DNA from: Mucilaginibacter mallensis
GTDB taxonomy: Bacteria > Bacteroidota > Bacteroidia > Sphingobacteriales > Sphingobacteriaceae
Direction of reading: 5' to 3'
NCBI RefSeq assembly: GCF_900105165.1
Contig: NZ_LT629740.1
Location: forward strand, 310,001 to 374,000
DNA length: 64,000 bases
Positions 41,450-50,657 of this stretch are shown here, piece by piece. Position numbers and translations under genes: made by a program. A model generated the notes under the pieces. The model saw only the letters and a program-made list of their open reading frames with translations, was not told where the DNA came from and did not search any database. Every line of letters begins with the position of its first letter. Position 1 is the first letter of the stretch.

Positions 41450-42790
41450 ATGGACCCCGCAGAACTCACCGTAAATTATTTTTACCTTTTCCTTACCATT
41501 TTCCTGGTATTGTTGAACGGCTTTTTTGTTGCCGCGGAATTTGCCATGGTAAGGGTGCGGGGCTCGCAAATTGAAATAAAAGCCAAAACGGGCAGTCGCC
41601 TGGCTAAAACTACCCGTGGCATTTTACATAATTTAGATGGCTACCTGGCTGCAACGCAGCTGGGTATTACCATTGCTTCGCTGGCCCTGGGCTGGTTTGG
41701 CCAATCGGTGGTAACAGCCATAATGCTGCACCTGTTTTTATCACTGGGCATTGCTATTACATCTACCCTGGTACTTAACATTTGCCACTTTGTGGCATTC
41801 TCGGTTATTACAGTTTTCCATATCACTTTTGGCGAGCTTGCACCAAAGTCAATAGCCATACAGCGTTCCACACGTACCGTAATGGCCATTGCGGTGCCGT
41901 TACGCTTGTTTTATGTGGTGTTTAAACCCATTATCTGGTGTTTGAATACCTTTGCCAATTTTATATTGAGAATAGTTGGCATTGATGCCGTGCAGGGTGA
42001 AACACACCATAGTTCTGAGGAATTACAATACCTGCTGGATCAGGGTAAGGAAACTGGTGCTATCGACTCAAATGAGCACGAACTGATACAGAACGTATTT
42101 GAGTTTAATGAACGTGTGGTTAAAAATATTATGGTGCCCCGTACCAAAATATCAGGCGTTGATATCCATACGGATAAGGACGAGTTGCTTGAAACACTGA
42201 TAACCGAAGGCTACTCGCGTATGCCGGTTTATGATGATGTGATAGATAAGATCATAGGTATTGTACACGCCAAGGATATCCTGCCTTTACTTGCACGAAA
42301 TGAGCCGATAATTTTAAAGGACATTATCCGCAAGCCGTATTTTATCCCCGAAACAAAAAAAATAAACGACCTGATGGCCGAGCTGCAGCAAAAACGCATA
42401 CAGATAGCCATTGTGCTTGATGAATTTGGCGGCACGGCGGGTATGGTTACGCTTGAAGATATAGTTGAGGAACTGGTAGGCGAGATACAGGATGAGTACG
42501 ATGAGGAAAAACCAATTGTTGAACGTGTAAACGACCGTGAGTTTATCGTAAATGCCCTGGCACCTATTTATGATGTAAACAGCCACCTGCCACATGATCT
42601 GCCGGAGGACGGTGATTATGATACCGTATCGGGCTGGTTGGGTGATATATTTGGTAAGATACCTGATGTAGGCGAACAAAAGGAATCAAACGGGTATAAC
42701 ATTACGGTACTACGTAAATCCGACCAGAATATTGAATCAGTAAAGCTTGAGCTGCTGATTAATGAAGAAGATGCTGTAGATTTACACTAA
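41450..42790 (+). CDS. CNNM/CorC-type transporter with CBS domains (hemolysin family)
   Basis: 446 residues. DUF21 membrane domain (1-190) with NGFFVAAEFAMVRVRGSQIE and ASLALGWFGQSVV, then a CBS pair (about 225-345: VKNIMVPRTKISGVD, YSRMPVYDDVIDKIIGIVHA, IAIVLDEFGGTAGMVTLEDI) and a CorC_HlyC transporter-associated domain with SGWLGDIFGKIPD. Probably exports or regulates Mg2+/Co2+ at the inner membrane. It is sometimes called GldE in Bacteroidota when next to gld genes; no such context is adjacent here. Confidence 0.9.
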   Translation: MDPAELTVNYFYLFLTIFLVLLNGFFVAAEFAMVRVRGSQIEIKAKTGSRLAKTTRGILHNLDGYLAATQLGITIASLALGWFGQSVVTAIMLHLFLSLGIAITSTLVLNICHFVAFSVITVFHITFGELAPKSIAIQRSTRTVMAIAVPLRLFYVVFKPIIWCLNTFANFILRIVGIDAVQGETHHSSEELQYLLDQGKETGAIDSNEHELIQNVFEFNERVVKNIMVPRTKISGVDIHTDKDELLETLITEGYSRMPVYDDVIDKIIGIVHAKDILPLLARNEPIILKDIIRKPYFIPETKKINDLMAELQQKRIQIAIVLDEFGGTAGMVTLEDIVEELVGEIQDEYDEEKPIVERVNDREFIVNALAPIYDVNSHLPHDLPEDGDYDTVSGWLGDIFGKIPDVGEQKESNGYNITVLRKSDQNIESVKLELLINEEDAVDLH

Positions 42791-42792
42791 TT

Positions 42793-42872
42793 AGAAGCAA
42801 GAGTTAGAAATCAAGCTTAAAATACCAGTAATAAGTTTTCTTATCTTGACTCATGATTCTTAAATCTTGATT
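42793..42872. repeat. Degenerate inverted repeat before rsmE (empty)
   Basis: AGAAGCAAGAGTTAGAAATC (from 42793) is imperfectly inverted at 42845-42872 (CTTGACTCATGATTC, then TTAAATCTTGATTC). No ORF inside. Words such as GACTCATGA recall the palindrome at 1276-1392. It fills most of the 89-base gap. Confidence 0.4.
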
Positions 42873-42879
42873 CCATACA

Positions 42880-43590
42880 ATGCATCTTTTTTACACCCCG
42901 GATATTGAACCCTCACACCCCCAATATTTTCTTAGCGAAGAGGAAAGCAAACACGCTGTAAGGGTTTTGCGCCTGAATGTTGGCGACAAAGTGCAGTTAA
43001 TCGATGGTAGAGGTGGCTTATATACCGCTGAAATTAAAGACGCCCACCCTAAAAGAACCATCCTGCAAATTACTGATGTGGTAACCGGCTTTAACAAGCG
43101 GAATCATTACCTGCATATAGCCATTGCCCCCACAAAAAATATTGAACGTTTAGAATGGTTCCTTGAAAAAGCAACCGAGATAGGTATTGATGAGATCTCG
43201 CTTATCATCTGTCAGCGCTCCGAGCGTAAAGAGGCGAAAGTTGACAGGTTAAATAAGATCATAACCTCGGCCATAAAACAATCCTTAAAAGCTTACCACC
43301 CCATATTAAACGAGCCGGAACCTTTGAGCAAATTACTATCCCGAAGCTTTGACGGGCAGAAATTTATAGCGCATTGTGAGGAAAGTGATAAATCGAATCT
43401 GAAACAGGATATCAGCCTAAATGGCAAATATTTAATTTTAATAGGTCCGGAGGGGGATTTTAGTCCGAAGGAAATTGAGGATGCTTTGCATAATGATTTT
43501 AAAGCCATAACTTTAGGTCAAAGTCGTTTAAGAACGGAAACCGCTGCTTTGGAGGCTTGTTTTGAAGTAAACTTTTTAAACCGCGAATGA
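42880..43590 (+). CDS. rsmE: 16S rRNA (uracil(1498)-N3)-methyltransferase
   Basis: 236 residues. The SPOUT knot signature is intact: LILIGPEGDFSPKEIEDA and LGQSRLRTETAALEACF. The N-terminal PUA-like part includes HAVRVLRLNVGDKVQLIDGR, and the middle WFLEKATEIGIDEI is typical. It methylates U1498 of 16S rRNA. The stop codon overlaps the next gene by 4 bases. Confidence 0.95.
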   Translation: MHLFYTPDIEPSHPQYFLSEEESKHAVRVLRLNVGDKVQLIDGRGGLYTAEIKDAHPKRTILQITDVVTGFNKRNHYLHIAIAPTKNIERLEWFLEKATEIGIDEISLIICQRSERKEAKVDRLNKIITSAIKQSLKAYHPILNEPEPLSKLLSRSFDGQKFIAHCEESDKSNLKQDISLNGKYLILIGPEGDFSPKEIEDALHNDFKAITLGQSRLRTETAALEACFEVNFLNRE

Positions 43591-44249
43591 GAAAAGGCAT
43601 TTATATAGGCGTTGCATTGTTAATATTGTTTGTAATGAGCAGCTTTAATGACCCTACCTATAAAATGGCTAAGCTAAAATACAATGGCGGCGGCGATTGG
43701 TACGGTGATCGCACAGCCCTGCCCAATCTCATCAAATTTTGCAACGAGAATTTAAAAACCAATTTTCAATTACAGGACGAAGTAGTGGATGTTGGCAGTG
43801 CCGAAATATTTAATTATCCATTTATTTTCATGACCGGCCACGGCAATGTGATCTTCTCCGACCAGGAAGCGCAGAACCTGCGTGCTTATTTAATAGGCGG
43901 CGGTTTTTTGCATATCGATGATAACTACGGCCTCGACCAATTTATAAGGCCGCAAATGAAAAAGGTTTTTCCGGAGCTTGATTTTGTGGAGCTGCCGCTC
44001 AATCATCCCATCTATCACCAAAAATATAGCTTCCCCAACGGGTTGCCCAAAGTGCATGAGCACGATGGTAAACGGGCCCAGGGTTTTGGCTTGATCTATA
44101 AGGGGCGCCTGGTGTGTTTTTACGACTATCAGTGCGATTTAGGCAATGGTTGGGAGGATTATGGCACATACGCCGGCGATACCCAGGAAACACGCTTAAA
44201 AGCCCTTAAAATGGGCGCTAATATGATCCAATATGTATTTACGCAGTAG
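43587..44249 (+). CDS. DUF4159-domain secreted protein
   Basis: 220 residues. A short hydrophobic N-terminus (IYIGVALLILFVMSSF) acts as signal or anchor. MAKLKYNGGGDWYGDRTALP, FIFMTGHGNVIFSDQEAQNL and GGGFLHIDDNYGLDQFI are features of DUF4159, a glutamine-amidotransferase-like fold of unknown function in Bacteroidota. The overlap with rsmE (ATGA) indicates co-translation. Confidence 0.88.
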   Translation: MRKGIYIGVALLILFVMSSFNDPTYKMAKLKYNGGGDWYGDRTALPNLIKFCNENLKTNFQLQDEVVDVGSAEIFNYPFIFMTGHGNVIFSDQEAQNLRAYLIGGGFLHIDDNYGLDQFIRPQMKKVFPELDFVELPLNHPIYHQKYSFPNGLPKVHEHDGKRAQGFGLIYKGRLVCFYDYQCDLGNGWEDYGTYAGDTQETRLKALKMGANMIQYVFTQ

Positions 44250-44300
44250 GGCGAAGCTAAACCAGGATTTGTTGACTTTTTATTTCCTAAATCAATCCCA

Positions 44301-44531
44301 ATGAGAAGAATATTTGCGAGTAGCAATAGTGACAAATTAGTCTTTTGGCAAAAAGTATATTTTTGCTTCAATATCATTGGGTTATGTAGTACGGTTTTAG
44401 CAAATGCATTTAAAAAAGATCTTTTGCCATATAGAACTATTATATCAATTTATTTACCAGTAGTATTGTTAATTTGGATAGTTGCTATGATTATGGTTTT
44501 CATCTTAAAACGTAAAATAAATTCAAACTGA
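44301..44531 (+). CDS. Small two-helix membrane protein, unknown
   Basis: 76 residues with two hydrophobic segments (VYFCFNIIGLCSTVLANAF, about 19-37, and TIISIYLPVVLLIWIVAMIM, about 46-65) and a basic C-terminus (LKRKINSN). The codon pattern looks coding but no family is recognised, and the flanking sequence is more AT-rich than that of its neighbours. It could be a recent or lineage-specific gene. Confidence 0.5.
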   Translation: MRRIFASSNSDKLVFWQKVYFCFNIIGLCSTVLANAFKKDLLPYRTIISIYLPVVLLIWIVAMIMVFILKRKINSN

Positions 44532-44608
44532 GACACTACAGATTGATTGAATTTTAAGAATTTTATGATACTATTGTTTGCAGCATATTAATCTCTAATC
44601 TTTAAACT

Positions 44609-45109
44609 ATGTACAAGATAAAAGTAAACGGCAAATATGATTACGAGATAGATAATAACGGCAAAGGTTTATCTATTAATAATGAACCTGTAAATGCTGA
44701 TATGAGGCAGATAAACGCGTCTTCATGGCATATCATCAACAAGTTGCAATCGTACAATGCTGAGGTGATAAGTTTTAATGCTGCTGAAAAAACAGCGGAG
44801 ATAAAAGTGAACAACAATATTTACACCGTAAGCGCTAAAGATCAGTTTGATGTATTGCTGGATAAACTTGGCCTGAGCTCCCTTAATAATGCTAAGGTTA
44901 GCGAGGTAAAGGCGCCTATGCCCGGTCTGGTACTTAAAGTGTTTGTTGCCGTAGGCGATGAGGTTAAAAAGGGGGATAACCTGTTTATACTGGAAGCCAT
45001 GAAAATGGAGAACATCATTAAAGCTCCCGCAGATGTTACCGTAAAAACTGTAAAGCTAAAACCAGGCGATAAAGTAGAAAAAGGCCAGGTACTGCTGCAA
45101 TTCAATTAA
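44609..45109 (+). CDS. Biotin carboxyl carrier protein of an acyl-CoA carboxylase
   Basis: 166 residues. A C-terminal biotinyl domain (about 98-166) starts VKAPMPGLVLKVFVAVGDEV and has the biotinylation motif EAMKMEN with the target Lys132. The N-terminal 90 residues form the linker or partner-binding segment seen in stand-alone carriers of propionyl- or acetyl-CoA carboxylase (pccA/BCCP-like). The biotin carboxylase and carboxyltransferase genes are not in the window. It converges with gldJ over a strong hairpin. Confidence 0.9.
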   Translation: MYKIKVNGKYDYEIDNNGKGLSINNEPVNADMRQINASSWHIINKLQSYNAEVISFNAAEKTAEIKVNNNIYTVSAKDQFDVLLDKLGLSSLNNAKVSEVKAPMPGLVLKVFVAVGDEVKKGDNLFILEAMKMENIIKAPADVTVKTVKLKPGDKVEKGQVLLQFN

Positions 45110-45142
45110 TTTAATCCTATCCTTAAAAAGGTCTTAAAAAGA

Positions 45143-45190
45143 GAAAGGCGAAAGATTTAAGAACCTTTCGCCTTTCAGCTTTTATCTTTC
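45143..45190. terminator. Bidirectional terminator between the biotin carrier gene and gldJ
   Basis: GAAAGGCGAAAG (45143-45154) pairs perfectly with CTTTCGCCTTTC (45165-45176) around a 10-base loop, followed on the plus strand by a T-rich run. It lies between two convergent stop codons and can serve both. Confidence 0.85.
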
Positions 45191-45198
45191 AGCCTAAA

Positions 45199-46773
45199 TT
45201 ATTTGGCTACAAATTTCTTAGGTTTTTTAACACTGAAGTGAGGTTTACCATTCGGGTTCATCTCAGCTGCACCAACCATATCCATAGCGCAACGGAAACC
45301 AACTTCGGCACTTGCATTGTCCTCATCCATAAAACGGCGGGTTGCAGGGTTTAACCAAAATGCAAGGTCGTTCCATGATCCACCTTTGTAAACTTTACTG
45401 TGGTCATTAACCAAAGTGGTAGTACCATATAACGCTTGGTTTACAGTATCAGCATAACCACGTTGATCCGGGTTGTATGCTTTGCCAGCCAAGGCATCTT
45501 TTGGTGCCGCTTGTGCTGCTTTTTTAATTGAATCAGTTTGCTGCTGCTGAGCTATGATCTCACTGTATTTTAATTTTTTACCTGATGTAGCCGGATCATA
45601 TACCGGGCGACCGTATTTGTCTTTAGCATAGATACCTTTTGTAGGATCGGCTAAACGTTTGTTGGTGTACTCATTACCACGGAAAGGATTGAAATCCTCA
45701 ACCTCATCAAATGAAGTTTGGCGGTAGGTATCCTGTACCCATTCGTTTACGTTACCAGCCATATTATATAAACCAAAATCATTTGGTGGGTATGACCTTA
45801 CTGGTGCGGTAATATCAGCCTTATCGTTCAGGTAACCACCTACACCGGCGTTATCACCTTCACCACGTTTAAAGTTAGCTAATATTAAACCCCTGGTTTT
45901 CCTTTTTGGTGAGCGTACGCCTAAACCATTCCATGGGTATATTTTGCCATCGTTAATGTTTTCAAACTGGGTGTTTCCGGCTAAAGCAAGCGCTGCATAT
46001 TCCCATTCGGCCTCTGTAGGTAAACGGTAAGCTTGTTTTAATATACCATCTTCCATACGGGCAGGGCGAACAGCTTTACCTTTGGCATTTGGATTTAAAT
46101 CCGGTAACATTTTTTTACCATCAATACCGGCGCCTCTAACCTGGCCATTTAAATACATATCTGTATTGAAAGTTTCCTGGTTATTGTTTTTGCCTTTGTT
46201 ATCTTTTACGGTTGCAAGCATACCTTTTTGCTCTAATATATACTCATTAGCGCGGTCGGTACGGTAACGGCAATAATCTTGTGCCTGATCCCATGATACA
46301 CCAACTACCGGGTAATCCTGGAAAGCGGGGTGGCGTAAATAGTTGTCTACATAAGGCTCGTTATATGATAATGGTCTGCGCCATACTAATGTATCAGGCA
46401 GGGCATCATAGTAATATTCATGGTCATTAGGGTAAGCAATGCTTATCCAGTGCAGGTAATCCAACCAATCCTGGTTTGATACTTCGGTATCATCCATATA
46501 GAAAGATGGTATGGTAACACGCCTGCGCACATTGTTATAATCGTAAGCAACATCCTGATCGGCACTGCCACCCAAAACAAAGGTACCGCCTTCAATGGCA
46601 ACCATACCCGGGCCCGGTGAGGGATGTGTTTGGCGAAACTTTACATATCCGCCATTATTCCTGTCGTTGTAAGGTATCCCTGTTTTTTCAGATTGCTGAT
46701 GTTTAGCACAACCACTTATCAGGGCCCCTGCAGCTAAAAGTACTAAAGCAGTTTTAGTAAAAACTATCTTCAT
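45199..46773 (-). CDS. gldJ: Gliding motility / T9SS lipoprotein GldJ
   Basis: 524 residues. Lipobox LLAAGALISGC with Cys22. The body is an FGE-sulfatase (SUMF1-like) domain: MVAIEGGTFVLGGSAD, FYMDDTEVSNQDWLDYLHWI, YPVVGVSWDQAQDYCRYRTD, YRLPTEAEWEYAALA and the C-terminal KVYKGGSWNDLAFWLNPATR. Asn/Gln-rich insertions distinguish GldJ from plain SUMF1 proteins. In Flavobacterium GldJ is needed for gliding and T9SS; its neighbour on the other side is porV, which supports the call. GldK is the closest alternative. Confidence 0.85.
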   Translation of the reverse strand: MKIVFTKTALVLLAAGALISGCAKHQQSEKTGIPYNDRNNGGYVKFRQTHPSPGPGMVAIEGGTFVLGGSADQDVAYDYNNVRRRVTIPSFYMDDTEVSNQDWLDYLHWISIAYPNDHEYYYDALPDTLVWRRPLSYNEPYVDNYLRHPAFQDYPVVGVSWDQAQDYCRYRTDRANEYILEQKGMLATVKDNKGKNNNQETFNTDMYLNGQVRGAGIDGKKMLPDLNPNAKGKAVRPARMEDGILKQAYRLPTEAEWEYAALALAGNTQFENINDGKIYPWNGLGVRSPKRKTRGLILANFKRGEGDNAGVGGYLNDKADITAPVRSYPPNDFGLYNMAGNVNEWVQDTYRQTSFDEVEDFNPFRGNEYTNKRLADPTKGIYAKDKYGRPVYDPATSGKKLKYSEIIAQQQQTDSIKKAAQAAPKDALAGKAYNPDQRGYADTVNQALYGTTTLVNDHSKVYKGGSWNDLAFWLNPATRRFMDEDNASAEVGFRCAMDMVGAAEMNPNGKPHFSVKKPKKFVAK

Positions 46774-46973
46774 ATTTTCACAATTATTTTATATGTATGA
46801 ATCGTTAAAATTAAAAAAATTTCATTAAAAATGATAAATTTTATGGCCTAAGCGCCATTAAAATAAACCGCCTTTTGGCTTTTAAACGTAAATAACTTCA
46901 ATTGTGTTACATACATCGCCATATTTATGGCTTAAAGATAACTTATATATACTTATAAGCCAAAGTATATTTA

Positions 46974-46981
46974 TATATTTG
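46974..46981 (+). promoter_or_regulatory. -7 box TATATTTG of porV
   Basis: An exact TAnnTTTG match 22 bases before the porV ATG, in the 230-base divergent spacer between gldJ and porV. No matching box was found for gldJ. Confidence 0.55.
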
Positions 46982-47003
46982 AAACACACATTCAATACAT
47001 TCA

Positions 47004-48122
47004 ATGAGGTTTTTCTACAATAGAATTACTATTGTTTTAGTAATAATATTATCCCCCTTTTTAGTTACTGCACAAACTAGTACTAACGGAAGTAATGCTA
47101 ATGCAATAGCAACAGCGGTCCCTTTTTTAACCATATCACCCGATTCACGCTCCGGAGCCTTAGGAGATGCAGGGGTAGCCATATCACCCGATGTTAATGC
47201 AAACTACTGGAACCCATCGAAACTGGCATTTATTGAAAGCGATAATAGTTTTTCACTATCATATAGCCCATGGCTGCGTAATTTAGTGCCCGATATCAGT
47301 TTATCATACCTAAGTTATGCCCATAAGCTTGATGATAGGAATGCTATTGGCTTATCTTTGCGCTACTTTAACATAGGCACCATAGCTTTAACAGATGGCA
47401 ATGGTAATTCACTGGGTAACTTTACACCTTCTGAATTTTCTATCGACGGGTCATTCGCCCGTAAGTTTGGTGAGAATTTTTCACTGGGTTTAACATTGCG
47501 TTATATACATTCAAATTTATCAAACGGATCGGCCTCAACCCCCAATCAGGGAGAGAAAGCGGGCAATGCCGTTGCCGCCGATGTATCAGCATACTATAAA
47601 AACCCAACACAGGAATTTGGCACTGATGCCTTGTTTGCTTTTGGTGTTGATATTTCAAACATTGGTACAAAGATCAGTTATTCGGATAATGGCCCGTCAT
47701 ATTTTTTACCGACTAATTTAAAAGCAGGTATAGCCAACACCTGGTATATTGATAATGCCAACGATGTAACATTTGCACTTGATATTAATAAATTATTGGT
47801 TCCTACAAACGCTGGCAGCGATGTTTCTGTACCTGCAGGCATATTTCAGTCGTTCTCTGATGCGCCCTTAAGTACAGAATTTCATGAAATATACTACTCA
47901 GCAGGGTTAGAGTACACGTATGACAAAGCCCTGGCATTAAGAGCAGGTTATTTTTATCAAAGCCCTAGCGAGGGTGGTCGTAACTACCTTACTTTGGGTG
48001 TGGGCGTAAAATACCAGGAATTCGGGTTTGATTTTGCTTATCTGGCAGCCAGTCAGGCAAACAGTCCTTTAGCTAACACATTACGTTTTACCTTATCGGC
48101 CAATTTTGGCGGCACTAAATAA
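47004..48122 (+). CDS. porV: Type IX secretion outer-membrane protein PorV
   Basis: 372 residues. A signal peptide (ITIVLVIILSPFLVTAQ) is followed by the PorV opening AVPFLTISPDSRSGALGDAG, then VAISPDVNANYWNPSKLAF. The chain alternates beta strands (FSLGLTLRYIHSNLSNG, YSAGLEYTYDKALALRAGYF, LGVGVKYQEFGFDFAYL) and ends in LRFTLSANFGG, typical of a FadL-like barrel. PorV shuttles T9SS cargo and works with PorU; porU is often beside it but is not here. It is followed closely by ispF. Confidence 0.9.
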   Translation: MRFFYNRITIVLVIILSPFLVTAQTSTNGSNANAIATAVPFLTISPDSRSGALGDAGVAISPDVNANYWNPSKLAFIESDNSFSLSYSPWLRNLVPDISLSYLSYAHKLDDRNAIGLSLRYFNIGTIALTDGNGNSLGNFTPSEFSIDGSFARKFGENFSLGLTLRYIHSNLSNGSASTPNQGEKAGNAVAADVSAYYKNPTQEFGTDALFAFGVDISNIGTKISYSDNGPSYFLPTNLKAGIANTWYIDNANDVTFALDINKLLVPTNAGSDVSVPAGIFQSFSDAPLSTEFHEIYYSAGLEYTYDKALALRAGYFYQSPSEGGRNYLTLGVGVKYQEFGFDFAYLAASQANSPLANTLRFTLSANFGGTK

Positions 48123-48126
48123 TAAA

Positions 48127-48612
48127 GTGGCAAAAATAAAAGTAGGTTTTGGTTTTGATGTGCACCAGTTAAGGGAGCAGCATCCGTTTGTTTTAGGCGG
48201 CGTAAATCTTGAACATCACTCCGGTGCGTTTGGTCATTCTGATGCCGATGTATTACTGCATGCCATTTGTGATGCCTTGCTGGGCGCAGCTAATCTGCGG
48301 GATATTGGTTATCATTTCTCAAATAAGGATGATCGTTGGAAAGGCATCAGTAGCTTAATCCTATTGCAGCATGTTGTAGTACTGTTAAAGGAAAAAGGCT
48401 GGCAAATAGGTAATATTGATGCCATGGTATGCCTTGAAGCACCAAAAATAAATCCCCATATCCCCGCCATGCAGGCTAATATTGCCAAGGCCGCAGGTAT
48501 AAGTGAGGATGATATCTCCATTAAAGCTACCACCAACGAACAATTAGGCTTCATCGGTCGCGAAGAAGGTATTGTTGCCTACGCGGTTTGTTTGATTGAA
48601 AAAGAAGGATAA
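48127..48612 (+). CDS. ispF: 2-C-methyl-D-erythritol 2,4-cyclodiphosphate synthase
   Basis: 161 residues from a GTG at 48127, four bases after the porV stop; an upstream TTG at 48106 would overlap porV and exceed the family length of about 160. Zinc and substrate residues are seen: GFDVHQL (D11, H13 with this start), GHSDADVLLHAICDALLGAA, DIGYHFSN, and the C-terminal IKATTNEQLGFIGREEG. It forms the cyclic intermediate of the MEP isoprenoid route. Confidence 0.95.
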   Translation: MAKIKVGFGFDVHQLREQHPFVLGGVNLEHHSGAFGHSDADVLLHAICDALLGAANLRDIGYHFSNKDDRWKGISSLILLQHVVVLLKEKGWQIGNIDAMVCLEAPKINPHIPAMQANIAKAAGISEDDISIKATTNEQLGFIGREEGIVAYAVCLIEKEG

Positions 48613-48660
48613 TTCTGCTTTAAAAAGCGTGCACGCGTTATTTCAATTACACCCGGTTTT

Positions 48661-49578
48661 TTATTTTTTTATAAAATACCTTACCCGCAGCTGCTTTATA
48701 AACACAATTCCCCGCTTCACTAAGCTTCCTTTTCGATTCTTGAGGAAAGACCTGATAGCCTGGTGAGCCTGTTCATCTTCCTTAATAGAGTTCGGGAATT
48801 GTTTAACAGGTTTTTGGGCGATCTTTACCTGGTAGGTGTTCTCAATATTGGAGTGTACACCACTGCCATCGTGCCCTATGTTGTGCACCAGCGAGTGCGA
48901 TGGGTTGAGCGTTAGTCCGCCATTTAAAAATATAGACGCGTACCAGCGTATGGCCCAGGAATTATTTTTGCCTGTTTTAAACTCCTGCATCTGTTTCCAG
49001 AAATTCATGGTGCCATCAATAGAGAACTGATGGATCTTCTGCTTATCGAACTGATTGATGAGCTTGTCAATATCCGGTTCAAAATCTTTCCAGGCGTGGG
49101 CCCAGGTTGCCCATCCCCAGCTGGTGGCAATGCGATAAAAAAATGTTTCGGGCAGGCTTTTATCGTCCAGATCGAACATATAGGAACCGATGTGCATTAC
49201 CTTTTCTTCGGCAGCGTAGCGGGTAAGCGCTTCGTTAAAATATTCAAGGGTATAGGGTGATGAAAGCAGGTCATCCTCAAAAACAATCACCTTACCGTAT
49301 TCCTTTATCAGCTGACTAACCCCATCAATAATTGAATTAGCCAACCCCTTATTTTGTTTGCTGCTAATTACCTTAACCGATTTAAACCCTGTTACCTCCT
49401 TAGCCAGTTGCCTTACCTGTTCAACTTTAGCCTGATCCGCATCGGTTTTGGCACCATCTGAGAAGATAAAAAGCCGCGATTCCTCGGCCAGTACATTCTT
49501 CTGCAAATAGTTTAAGGTGCGACGGGTATGGTCGGGCCGATTATAAACGAATAAAGCTATCGGGGCAAGGTTTTGCAT
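48661..49578 (-). CDS. GT-A-type glycosyltransferase
   Basis: 305 residues. LAPIALFVYNRPDHTRRTL starts the fold, SSKQNKGLANSIIDGV gives the nucleotide loop, and VIVFEDDLLSSPYTLEYF carries the EDD (DxD-like) metal site. SWGWATWAHAWKDF and the NSWAIRWYA region form the acceptor end. It is the same family as the partial gene at 2-364. It converges with ispF and is separate from the T9SS pair to its right. The donor sugar and glycan are unknown. Confidence 0.85.
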   Translation of the reverse strand: MQNLAPIALFVYNRPDHTRRTLNYLQKNVLAEESRLFIFSDGAKTDADQAKVEQVRQLAKEVTGFKSVKVISSKQNKGLANSIIDGVSQLIKEYGKVIVFEDDLLSSPYTLEYFNEALTRYAAEEKVMHIGSYMFDLDDKSLPETFFYRIATSWGWATWAHAWKDFEPDIDKLINQFDKQKIHQFSIDGTMNFWKQMQEFKTGKNNSWAIRWYASIFLNGGLTLNPSHSLVHNIGHDGSGVHSNIENTYQVKIAQKPVKQFPNSIKEDEQAHQAIRSFLKNRKGSLVKRGIVFIKQLRVRYFIKK

Positions 49579-49658
49579 TTTTTTATAACCGGATTAAAAT
49601 GATGCAACGAAAGTAAAATTATAAGCTCAGGATTTCAAAAACTTATACCATAATTCTG

Positions 49659-50657
49659 TTAAAAAGCAGGGCAAACTACATCTCGGTTTACCGAATTACC
49701 ACGAAATACATAACTTATGGATAATTCAATGCCTCCCTGTGAGTTTGATGCAGTCCGCAACGCTGATGTGTTCAGATCATAGCTTAAGCCAATAGTGGTA
49801 TTGCTAAAGTGATAGCCAACATCAAGTATGGCCGCATCATTAAAACGATACATGGCCCCTAATATAAATGCATTGTTATTATCCGCCCTAAACTCCGAAT
49901 TTATACCAAGGTCTTTTTCCTGAGCTTTTTGCTGGCGCATGTAAATAAAATGCGGGGTAAAATAAATGCCTTCATCTGCCGCTAAACGCACGCCGCCATG
50001 CACAGTAAGGCGCATGGGTAAGCTGCTTTTCGCGCTTTCGGTAGCAAATGGATCGCTGGGCTGATTAAGGTGAAATAAGCTTACACCACCAAAAATATTT
50101 GCCGCCTCTGCAGGGTCGCTGTCATCATAATAAATACCTGCACCGGCATCAAAAACACTAACACCATTTGAAGCAAAATTTTCATTACTGGGGAGGGAGG
50201 GGTCATAACCTATCAAAGGATTGTACTGATCATCAAGCTGAAGCTTATTTATATCAAAAGTGCGGCTGATAATACCTGCCTGTACGCCAAAATGTACCTG
50301 CTTGTAATTATTATCAGATACATTTATGACATAGCTTAACGATCCGTAGGCCGTAAGGTAATTAAAACCCGCGCTCCCGGCAGATTCATCCAATATATTA
50401 ACACCGATACTTAACTTATTGGTAGCCTTGAAATCAGCAGATACGGCTGTAGTTTGATAGGCATTGTTAATTGTGGCCCACTGATCTTTATAATTAGCCA
50501 TAATGCGTATATCACCATCAAAAACGCCTGTTAACGCCGGGTTTAACCATAGCGGATACGCGTAGTACTGCGAAAAATGCGGATCTATTTGTGCTTTTAC
50601 CCGGCTTACAATTACAACCTGTAACAGTACTGCCATTGCGATTATTATCTTCTTCAC
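49659..50657 (-). CDS. PorP/SprF-family T9SS membrane protein
   Basis: 332 residues. A signal peptide (MKKIIIAMAVLLQVVIVSRV) is followed by the family opening QIDPHFSQYYAYPLWLNPAL and TGVFDGDIRIMANYKDQWAT. The remaining chain is a beta barrel, with internal strands such as GAMYRFNDAAILDVGYHFSN and the end IELSISYVFRG. Proteins of this family help one adjacent T9SS-secreted adhesin to the surface, as SprF does for SprB. It overlaps the adhesin gene by 4 bases (ATGA), so the two are made together. It is probably the dedicated partner of the 1526-residue protein. Confidence 0.9.
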   Translation of the reverse strand: MKKIIIAMAVLLQVVIVSRVKAQIDPHFSQYYAYPLWLNPALTGVFDGDIRIMANYKDQWATINNAYQTTAVSADFKATNKLSIGVNILDESAGSAGFNYLTAYGSLSYVINVSDNNYKQVHFGVQAGIISRTFDINKLQLDDQYNPLIGYDPSLPSNENFASNGVSVFDAGAGIYYDDSDPAEAANIFGGVSLFHLNQPSDPFATESAKSSLPMRLTVHGGVRLAADEGIYFTPHFIYMRQQKAQEKDLGINSEFRADNNNAFILGAMYRFNDAAILDVGYHFSNTTIGLSYDLNTSALRTASNSQGGIELSISYVFRGNSVNRDVVCPAF